Positions 8,885-16,437 of a stretch of 16,437 nucleotides of DNA are shown here, in pieces. The stretch lies in contig NJFT01000403.1 in the NCBI GenBank assembly GCA_002221725.1, positions 1 through 16,437 of the forward strand, in the 5' to 3' direction. Source of the DNA: Scedosporium boydii (lineage: Eukaryota; Ascomycota; Sordariomycetes; Microascales; Microascaceae). The first letter of the stretch is position 1. Each line of letters starts with the position of its first letter. The translations under genes were made by a program, and so were the position numbers. Below the pieces are notes generated by a model. That model was not told the DNA's origin and did not search any database. It was given only the letters and a program-made list of their open reading frames with translations.

Positions 8885-9633
8885 GAAAAAGAGAGGAAAG
8901 GAAGCTTTCGGCTTCATTTCTTCTCTTTCTTGGCTCTTGTGCTTTTTTCTTTCTTTTTTTACGCTATGCAACCATTTTCATGACTGGAAGAATATTGGAC
9001 GAGTAATTTTGGGCATATATGGATACATCAGAGATGATGGACATGGGAAACGGGAAGCAAAAAACTTGAAAGAGATTGGAATCGACAACTGCTGGGGACA
9101 TGGAGAACCCCTATCCCCCCATGTTTTTATGTTTCTTTTTTAACGGCTCCTTTTTTTGTCGCTTTTTGATGACGGGTTATAAAAACAATGGGCGATTTTC
9201 ACAGCGAGGAAAATTCCCAGCATGTACATGAAAGAGAGGAAGCAGGACCATCGAGGACTTCTCCCCGCCGTTTATCTCGGTCTTGGGGCATGAGATGGGG
9301 GATAGAGGGGGAAATCCGATGGGAGGTCGGGCCCTGGACATCGCATATTGGATCGGAGTTTTGTTTTGAAGTCTTCACTCTGTTTGCGTTTCTCTTGTTT
9401 TACTGGTTGTTATTCGTTTGAATTACAAACACCTGATTTCTGCATGTCGTGGATGAGCCTACAGAAGATGTTTTGGGAATTGTTCAAGTGGTTTTTTTGT
9501 TTGCCTTGCATTCGGCATGTAATGTATTTGATGTAGATAGATCCGAAGGGAAGGCTGCCGCTCTCGTGACGGCTACGATGTCATGTCGATGGAGGATAAT
9601 GGAGCTCTAATGGAGGATGGTGAGAGCGCGAAG

Positions 9634-9773
9634 GAGTATATATAGATAGCCCAATCGAAGCAATCCAACTCAATCTTCTTCTTTATACAGCTAGGGAATA
9701 GTCCCTAGGATACAGTCTCTACTCTTGAAGCCGCTTTCTTGATAAGTATATTCATAGGAAAAGAGTATATATA
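9634..9773. repeat. GAGTATATATA direct repeats, 129 bases apart
   Basis: The 11-mer GAGTATATATA occurs at 9634-9644 and again at 9763-9773. Both are TATA-like, in a region between two converging genes where no promoter is expected. They could drive a noncoding transcript on the plus strand or simply be AT-rich 3' processing sequence. Confidence 0.6.
9691..9708. repeat. perfect 7-bp inverted repeat (hairpin)
   Basis: CTAGGGA (9691-9697), loop ATAG, then TCCCTAG (9702-9708). It could form a small stem-loop on either strand, in the 3' region shared by FIG1 and the mannosidase gene. It may influence 3' end formation; no direct evidence. Confidence 0.8.
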
Positions 9774-9939
9774 CGTTTCGAACCAAGTCCCCAACGCCGG
9801 TCATGTCTAGACACCCCCAAAGCAATAACCAAATGCATCTCCATCAAGTCGCTAATCCGCTTCATATGAAAAAGAGCACTCATGAAGAATACAAAAACAA
9901 GTAGTAAAGCCGCACACCGCACACGCTCTCTCCTCCAAC

Positions 9940-12900
9940 TTACACAATCTCCCCCTTCGGCCTCTTAAAAGGATGAGCCTCCGTATTCAACACCCACTCA
10001 TCAAGACTAATCGTATCCGGCGTCGCGAACAGCAAGTAGAAATATTTTAGCGTCTCAGCAATCCAGAAGCTCTCCATGGAGTCCTTCAGCGGCGACTTCT
10101 CCATCATCACGTCGTGGATGGCGCTGTGGCCCACGTCGGTACGCACGGCTTCGATAACGCTCTTCCACATCCTCCACCCTTTCTCCATCCACTCGGGGTT
10201 GCCCGTGATGCGGTACATGTACCAGACTGACTCGATGGCTTCGGGACTGTGGGGGGGAGACAAGAGGTCCGGGTGTTAGTGTGTCTTTGTTTCGTAGGAT
10301 TTGACGCGAACCCATGTCGGGGGCATACGTAAGCTCCGGCGGAAAGGGCAATGGACGCCCGAAATCGGGAAAAAAGACGGAACAAAGGGGAATAGAAATA
10401 GACTTACCGTAGAATATAATGTCTGTGGGGAATTCTCACGAAGCCTGGAGGAATCTTTTCGTTCGCAATCTTCGCCTTGACGAATTCGAGGTGCGTCGGG
10501 GGCTTGTTGGGGTCCTCATCCTCGAGCGGGATCTGCCCACCACTAGCGTCGGCACTGCTGCTCCCAACGTTGGAACCAGGCTCGGCTCCAGCGCTATCGA
10601 CGGTGCTGGTAGGACGCTCAGCAACATTAGAATCTTGCCCGTCCGCATCCTCGTCATCCAATCGTCTCGTCCCCGTGCCGACGTCTCGCTTCTTCTTCAC
10701 CTCCTTCTTTTGCGCTCCGGGTTCTGGGCGAGGATAACGATAGGTCTCCCCCGACGTCGCAGGCTCCACTACCATCTTGGGTCCTGCGTCGCCGCTATTC
10801 TCGACCTCGATCTCGTACATCGTCTTCTTCTCGCTAGCGGTCTCCTCTTCAAGAGCACCAGATGGAGGCGGTGGTCCCGTCGGTCGCTCCTCGTCGATTG
10901 TTGCATCATCGCCGAGAGGTTGAGCCTGGGCCTGTTCTTCGCGCATCCTCTGTATCTCCTGCTGACTCTCTACAAGTTTCTGATGCGCCTCCGCGGCCTT
11001 CTTATTCTCAAAGTAATCCTGGACCTGCTGGTCGCGGTACTCCCACATGGGATCTAGAGCCTGATACCAAGCCGTCTCATTCCACGGACACTCCTTGAAG
11101 CTGGCGCAGGGTACAACGGTGGAGCCCTCAGGCATGATACCCGAGGGCGTCGACTCGTACGCCCACACGCAGCCGTCGGTGAGCTTCTGGGCGATCTCGA
11201 GGTCTTGGTCGCTGTTAAAGATCTTGGCGCCGAGCCCAAACATACCGCCGAGGAAGCACGTTAGGTGTGTCACTTCGAACTCGCGCTGGGCGTCGACTTC
11301 GGGCACACCCGTCGTGGTGAGTTTCGCCGAGAAAAGAATGTCGCGCCCATCCTTGGTCATGGGCCGGTAGAGGAGCCACTTCTTGATGGCGGCCACGGAT
11401 TTTTCGTGCATATTGCGGTACTTGGGCTCGCGGCCTCCAAGAAGAAGATACGTCTGCGCGGTGTTTTCGGTCAGCCACCACCAAAAAAGAACCGCAAGGT
11501 ATCTAGAGTCATCGTCTGGGTCGAGGAGAGGAGGAGAGGAGAAGAGGAGGAGGAAAAGCCACATACCTTGGGGAAGTATTCGTAAGTAGAGTCTTGACTA
11601 CCGCCCATACTGTATGACTGATACCCGTAAGTTGTTGGCACCAACGGCGGCTGAGTCACGCAATCGAGATCGATCATGTTCGCTGCGCTCCAAGGATTAA
11701 AGCTGTTGACGGGTATGGCGACCCCATTATCATCATCATCATCACCCTCATCCCAGGCACCGTCATCATTAGCCGCGTTGGCTTCGCGGAATCCCCTCTT
11801 AGTCAGGCCCGCGGCCGCGAGACTCTCGGATGCAGTTGCGTCAGACGCATTCTTCACCTGTCCATCCTCGCCCTCATCGGGACTAGAAGGGCCGGCAAAG
11901 GAGGTGCCGAAAACAGTATCGCCGACATTAATTATCTCGAGTTTCTGTGGGCTCCGTGGCCATGCCGCCGCCCCCGCTGCCGCCGCGCCCGGCGAGCTCG
12001 AGACTCCGTTGAGCTCATTTTGCGCCTGCAGCGCAGCCTGTCGCTGAAGCTCCGTCGCTGTCCGATTACAGCCGCCAGCGTCGAGCATCTCGGGGAAGAT
12101 GCCCTGGATGGCGGTGCCGCTCTTCTGCAGGTCCTCCAAAGCGTTGGTGATACGCGCCACGGCGTCGTAGTACTTCTCCTTGCCTGTGAGCTGGGCGAGG
12201 TGTGTAAACTCCATGAGGAGAGACCCCACCTCGGCCACGTTGACGATGGTGGCGCGGCGCGGCTGCATGACAGACTCGGGTCGCCACAGGTAATACAGCA
12301 CAGGCATGCGGTTCGGGGTGTCGAAGGCTCCGTACAAAATATCGGCGAGTTCCTCGGCCTTGTCTAGCAGCATCCTATACCTACCTTCGTGTCCGCCGCT
12401 GACATCGTAGGCGGCCAACAAGCCGCCGAGGTATCGGATTACCGTCTCGAAAACCGGAATGTCGAGGCGCTGAGTGCTGTAGGTAAAGTCGATATTCTTA
12501 ACGGCGTGAGCAGCTTCATCGAAGTCTTCCCTCATGCCCATGATCCAGAGGGTATCGAGAGAGTCGACGAGGGTGGCAGCCCAGCCGCAGAAAGGATCAC
12601 GATAAAACTTGGTAACGGGCGACAGCTCGTCGTGCATCCACGCATAAGTCCGGTAACCCGACCACGCACGCGTCATCTCGGCCTTGATCTCGGCCAATCT
12701 CGCCTCGCGCTTCTCCTTGGCGGCGGGCTTCTCCTGGGGGAAGTCGAACTGGATCCTCGGGATAGGCTTCGGCGTACCAGTCGGGAGGAGTATGAGATCT
12801 TCAGCGGCGACCGGGAACTGCTCCCCGAATTTCTGCCAGCGGGGAAAGTAGGTGCTTGTCGTCAAGGACTCGGGGGTTGTGTGCATGCCCGGTGCTATTA

Positions 12901-13303
12901 TCTCATACCATGGTATCGGGGTCGTGACCGAAGGCTCGGCGGCGCTCGAGGTGCTGCTGGCGGAGTCCAAAGGCGCGGCAGCCGTGGGCAGCCCGAAACT
13001 GCCATCGTCCTGATCTCCTGGCTTTAGAGTGGGAATCTTAACTGGTGCCTCCTCCCCGTGCTGTGGTGGGGGGTGAGGAGGGTGAGGCTCTCCTTTGACC
13101 GGCTCTTCCTGGGCTCCATGACTCGGAGGTTTGTACAGCGGGTTGCGATCGCTGTCAAAGTGAGAAGAGTAGTGCTGCTGTTGTTTACCAATGCGCGTAT
13201 ACTCTGAGGGGTCCCAGTCGGAGTAATGAGCGGCACGATAGAAGAGAAAGACGACGAGTGCCGCCACGAAGAGCAGCAACCTATATCTCCTTCGTGGAAG
13301 CAT
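9940..13303 (-). CDS. class I alpha-1,2-mannosidase, glycoside hydrolase family 47
   Basis: GH47 enzymes remove alpha-1,2-linked mannose from N-glycans in the ER and Golgi, in glycoprotein maturation and ER quality control. Exons 13303-11567, 11453-10408 and 10246-9940 (introns 113 and 161 nt) give 1029 aa. An Arg-rich cytoplasmic tail (MLPRRRYR) and a membrane anchor (about 9-22) make a type II protein, followed by a Pro-rich stem. Family motifs are all present: MHDELSP (223-229), [21 protein letters not shown] (236-256), [15 protein letters not shown] (285-299), [16 protein letters not shown] (564-579), the C645/C674 pair spaced 29 as in human ER mannosidase [10 protein letters not shown] (928-936) and NTEAHPF (1015-1021). 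By alignment with human MAN1B1, the acid residues Glu330, Asp463 and Glu599 correspond to Glu226, Asp571 and Glu930, and Thr1016 to the calcium-binding Thr; all intact. Odd: two long low-complexity inserts (about 415-540 and 720-900). The first in-frame ATG is at 13303. Which subgroup (processing or EDEM-like) is unclear. Confidence 0.95.
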
Positions 13304-16197
13304 TGTGAAATGAGTGGATTTAGCGGATAAGAGGAGCACGGATCTACGGCTAGACAAGCGCGCTCGCTGGGTTGGAGATAAAAGGGCCTAGGAGGTAGGG
13401 GAGAGGAGCGAAGCTTGCGGGTGACTTTAAGCAATCGGGTCGGAGTCGGCGCGCAAGAAGATATTGTTAAACCACGCCAGCTTAAGAGTGTGATACACTG
13501 GCAGAGGTTGTAAGGGTTACCGGAGAAAGAGTCAGTCGTCCCATATCGCGGAGCTTCACGAGGGGGTTCAAGGTTTGTGCTTGTGCTCCCCCGAGCGCGG
13601 TAGGTCGCGCAAAGAAGGGTCGTTGAGTCGGGACGTATCAGCTAGCATGCGATGATGAAAGCTAGGTTGGGCCGCACGAAACGCGGGGGACGACAAGACA
13701 GAATTCTCTGTTAATTCGACGCCATCCGGGAGGTCGAAACTCGAAGCTACGATGACTGGTAAAAGGAATGTAGTGGGAAGAAGAATGAAATCCAGGAATG
13801 AAAGGTGCTATCGTGGCAAACAAGAAATGCATTAACGAGATGCCAAGACTTTAGATGCGATAGTGTACGAAGTAGGAAGTACATTTAAGTATATTCAATG
13901 GAGAGAGAGGAGCCGACATAGCCTGGCTAGCTGTGGAATGGAGGACATCCATACGGTTGTATTTTCAAAGTCCAAGGCTAAAGTGACGAGTGGGTACGAA
14001 ACAGATAATATCAAATGGCAATTGGGAATAAGCTCTGTTGCTGGGTATTACTGCCGGGCTTGTCAAACGACCGGGTAATGAGAACGAGACCGATGAAGCA
14101 GGTCGCGATCAGTAATAATTCATCGCCGCCTGAGGACAAGACATCGGCCATCCACCGCCCACCGTCCACCGTCCACCATGGCCAATCTCTCCTTCTCCCT
14201 CAATTCGAAAGGAAACCCCAGCCGGATGTTCGGAAACCCAAGAAAAAGGGACAGGCCCCTCGCCGAGAAAGCGCCATGGGGAAGCGTGCAGCGCGCAGAG
14301 AAACATGCGACAGGAGGCTGGATGCCAAGACTTTTCTCACGGATCTTTTGCCATTCCCTTTTTTCGAGTTTCGAATGAAATTGAGCAGCTAATGACTCCC
14401 AGCACTCTGTTAGGTTTCGCTCGAGCCCTAGCTCTAGAACTTCAAGGTACTTGTCGAGCACAGTGGACATTAGTGTGGGTGTAGAGTACTCCGTAGTGTA
14501 CTTCGTAGTGCAGAGTCAGGGTCTGGACAGGGGTCTGCAATGGCGGACAGAGTCTGTGGGGTAAGGGTCGCCATCCACCGATTGGTGGGTTGCGGTCACT
14601 CGCCCCTGGAAGAGCCGTTGAGGAACAAGCCACGACTGCCACCACCTTAAATGATTCACATGGTCCAGGATCTGGTAGCCTCAAAAGGGGTATCAGCACA
14701 CGACGCGGACACAGACCGAGCTGGACTTGCCTGCATGTGCGAAAGCAAAGACTTGAGTCTGAGTACGATTCAATGTTGCCATTGGGTCAGAGTGTCAAGA
14801 TTGAATGGATGAATAGGGAAAGAGGCGGAGACATTCATTCTAAGATTAAGATCAGTGCTCCGAAGTGTAAAATTGAGCCTTGTTTGTGCTTGCCGAAGTG
14901 GTCAAGCTTCATCGACCGTGGACCTCTCTTTCCACATTGATATCTTTGAGCAACAATGAAAACCGTACCAAGTCCACAATGTACTTGTCTGCCAGTAAAA
15001 CACTTTCTGAACGTTTGCACATGACACTCTGCCCCCAGAAGGTGCGTACCATCAAATTGACTGACAGAAGAAATCGACTCGAGGCATTCGAGGCGCTCGT
15101 GGGATGTACTTGTACTGCCGACGCCTGTCTCTGGATCACATTCAGCCTGAGTCTGAAAAATCAATCATATGCCATTTCAATGTAAATCCCTGAGAATAAC
15201 CCCCAAGTACTGAGGTACAATTGTACACGGACACTCTGCTTCAATGGATCAAAATGTGGAGAGATTTTGACAGTGGTGATGATACACGAAAACGCTTAAT
15301 CCCACTACCGCAGATCAATTTGAAGCACAGAACATCTACGATTAACTTCGTGGTGGCGGTTGGAGTACATAGAGAGGGAGACCCCTTCTGGTCGTTCATC
15401 AGAGGAATTCCCGCAAATCGTTGATGCAAGGCTTGAAATCCTGCCGTTTTTGGTCCAGCATATATTCCTGTGTGCATCAATCGAGGTTTGCCCTCAGCTT
15501 GGACTTGAAGTACTTCGTAGTCAACTGCCTTTTGAGACCTTCAAAGTCCAAGTCCCCCTTTCAGCAAAATACTGAATATGATTCAAGCAACTGTTCAATA
15601 TGTACCGAAACCCATTAGTCCAACTGTTGCCTCGCACTTTCTCATCCAATGCATCAGGTGTCTTGATCGGGTCCACAATCCCTGCCTTCACATGTCTCAA
15701 ACCCCAACATTAAGCATAGACGCTCGAGGCCTTCTTTCCCCTCCCGTTCACGTTCAACACCAGAACAAACTCGACTTAGAGTTGAAACATGCGTCAGCAC
15801 ATGTGACATCAACGTGGCTCGAAGAACACGACCGTCTTTGAACCGTGACCGTTCCTGAGCTAAGAAGAAACCCGCCAAACTCAATTCTATGCTTATTCTT
15901 GCTTACTTCGTAGAACCGATCGTGAAATGGGGAACCAGCCACCCTCAGCTCTAACAGCCTCCCTCAAAAGCTAGAAGCGTCGGAATGGAACATATAAGTG
16001 GGAGAAAAAAAACGTAGAGTCCGTAGATCAACCTCAATTCATCCATTATTTCTATGTACCCTATACCCAAAAACCCTCACTTAAGAAAGGAACGCATCCC
16101 ATGCTATTACAGCTCTTTCCGTCGCAAATCCTCCAAGCAAACATACACATACACGCACGCAGACACACAACCTCTTCTCCAACGCCTTCTTCGCTCT
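13304..16197. other. gene-free stretch, 2.9 kb
   Basis: Upstream of the mannosidase start (both flanking genes are on the minus strand), so it should contain the mannosidase promoter near 13304-13900 and the 3' untranslated region of the kinase gene at the right. I find no supportable coding region. Several 65-125-codon open frames overlap on both strands (for example 14120-14470 minus, 14590-14940 plus, 14835-15164 minus), but none has an ordered motif or good splice partners. The only structured signal is the cluster of TACTTCGTA words listed below, and a short CCACCGT-type tandem near 14150-14177. Confidence 0.55.
13866..15912. repeat. cluster of TACTTCGTA / TACTCCGTA words
   Basis: Exact TACTTCGTA at 14499-14507, 15511-15519 and 15904-15912, its complement TACGAAGTA at 13866-13874, and a one-mismatch TACTCCGTA at 14487-14495. 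The two at 14487 and 14499 form a 12-base tandem (TACTCCGTAGTG then TACTTCGTAGTG). Flanks of the separate copies are not similar, so this is a short word rather than copies of a longer element. Confidence 0.7.
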
Positions 16198-16321
16198 TTA
16201 TAGGTCACGGCCCTGAATCTTAGCAAACAGCTCCGTATGGTGGAAGTCATAATTGGGGTCCAGCTCGCAGAACGGATGCTCAGCGAGGAGCTTCTCCGCC
16301 GTCGGTCGATCATACGGGTTC
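16198..16321 (-). CDS. C-terminal exon of a protein kinase, probably Bck1-like MAPKKK (partial)
   Basis: Only the last exon is in the window. It opens after an acceptor (GACTAG, with branch ACTAAC 15-20 bases before) and encodes NPYDRPTAEKLLAEHPFCEL (first 20 complete codons) followed by DPNYDF and a short tail ending QGRDL, then TAA at 16200-16198. N-x-x-x-RPTA-x-x-LL-x-x-HPF is the classical end of protein kinase subdomain XI. The tail following HPFC (DPNYDF, then TELFAKI) resembles, from memory, ascomycete MAPKKKs of the cell-wall integrity pathway (Bck1/Mkh1 type); that assignment is less sure than kinase itself. An in-frame TAA inside the upstream branch region confirms that splicing is required. 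The intron runs left-to-right into a long poly(A) (poly(T) on the coding strand), and the rest of the gene lies outside. Confidence 0.7.
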
Positions 16322-16385
16322 CTAGTCGCCCGTAGTTAGTCTCTGAATCGTTCGAGCGGGGAGGTATAACTGGGGAGACGAGAAG

Positions 16386-16433
16386 AAAAAAAAAAAAAAA
16401 AAAAAAAAAAAAACAAAAAAAAAAAAAAAAAAA
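16386..16433. repeat. poly(A) tract at right window edge
   Basis: 28 A, one C, then 19 A. It lies in what should be the last intron of the minus-strand kinase gene, so it is poly(T) in the pre-mRNA. Length may be inaccurate, as homopolymers of this size are prone to sequencing and assembly error. Confidence 0.9.
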
Positions 16434-16437
16434 CCAA

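Larger units (their letters stand above)
8885..9939. other. convergent intergenic region between FIG1 and GH47 genes
   Basis: This holds the two 3' untranslated regions. The T-rich stretch just after 8885 (to about 8960) and the one around 9120-9170 may lie near the FIG1 poly(A) site. Short open frames (8937-9143, 9188-9421) have no recognisable features. Two 11-base copies of GAGTATATATA (9634-9644 and 9763-9773) flank a perfect small hairpin; these are listed separately. Confidence 0.5.

Noticed and set aside
10419..11057. 212-codon plus-strand frame inside the mannosidase gene
   Set aside because: It is a shadow of the mannosidase exon on the opposite strand, which carries conserved family motifs.
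13304..13357. Longer N-terminus of the mannosidase starting at 13357
   Set aside because: The codon at 13357 is TTG; the first in-frame ATG is at 13303 and gives the expected short basic tail before the membrane anchor.
14120..14470. 116-codon minus frame with a helical-looking first 45 residues
   Set aside because: The second half is low-complexity from the complement of CCACCGT tandem sequence, there is no splice support, and other frames overlap it equally well.
13440..16190. Possible degenerate transposon in the large gene-free stretch
   Set aside because: No transposase, reverse transcriptase or integrase motif in any frame, no long terminal or inverted repeats, and no evident AT-rich decay of the kind caused by repeat-induced mutation.

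Overview
The window looks like nuclear DNA of a filamentous ascomycete (Pezizomycotina, probably a sordariomycete-type genome). The reasons are: genes broken by short introns (62-161 nt) with GTAAGT/GTATGT/GTACGT donors, CTAAC/CTGAC-type branch points and CAG/TAG acceptors; C-ending codon preference in the best-conserved genes; and fungus-restricted families such as Fig1. The species cannot be named from this alone. No mobile element, CRISPR array, rRNA or credible tRNA was seen. Both ends run into long poly(A) tracts, so the window may be a whole contig that broke in homopolymers.

Layout, left to right: (1) 163-396, minus: a small Cys/Trp-rich fungal orphan. (2) 412-2263: no supportable gene, one (AG)20 microsatellite. 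(3) 2264-2899, plus: an unrecognised 211-aa protein. (4) 3542-4251, plus: cyanate hydratase in three exons, the last only 22 nt, behind a clear TATA box. (5) 4977-5711, minus: an unrecognised protein (207 aa after removing a 111-nt intron) convergent with cyanase. (6) 5712-7859: a 2.1-kb intergenic and leader region whose last 1,169 bases contain no ATG on the plus strand. (7) 7860-8884, plus: a four-exon Fig1-family four-pass membrane protein. (8) 8885-9939: a convergent intergenic region with a direct repeat and a hairpin. (9) 9940-13303, minus: a three-exon glycoside hydrolase family 47 class I alpha-1,2-mannosidase of 1029 aa with two very long inserts. (10) 13304-16197: a long gene-free stretch with a cluster of the word TACTTCGTA. 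(11) 16198-16321, minus: the last exon of a protein kinase, probably a Bck1-like MAPKKK, running off the right edge.

The genes do not form a pathway. They are independent housekeeping or developmental functions: cyanate detoxification, mating/calcium-linked membrane fusion, N-glycan trimming, and MAP kinase signalling. No multi-gene novel system was found. The strongest unexplained signal is the ATG-free stretch in front of the Fig1 gene, which points to a very long 5' leader under selection against upstream start codons.
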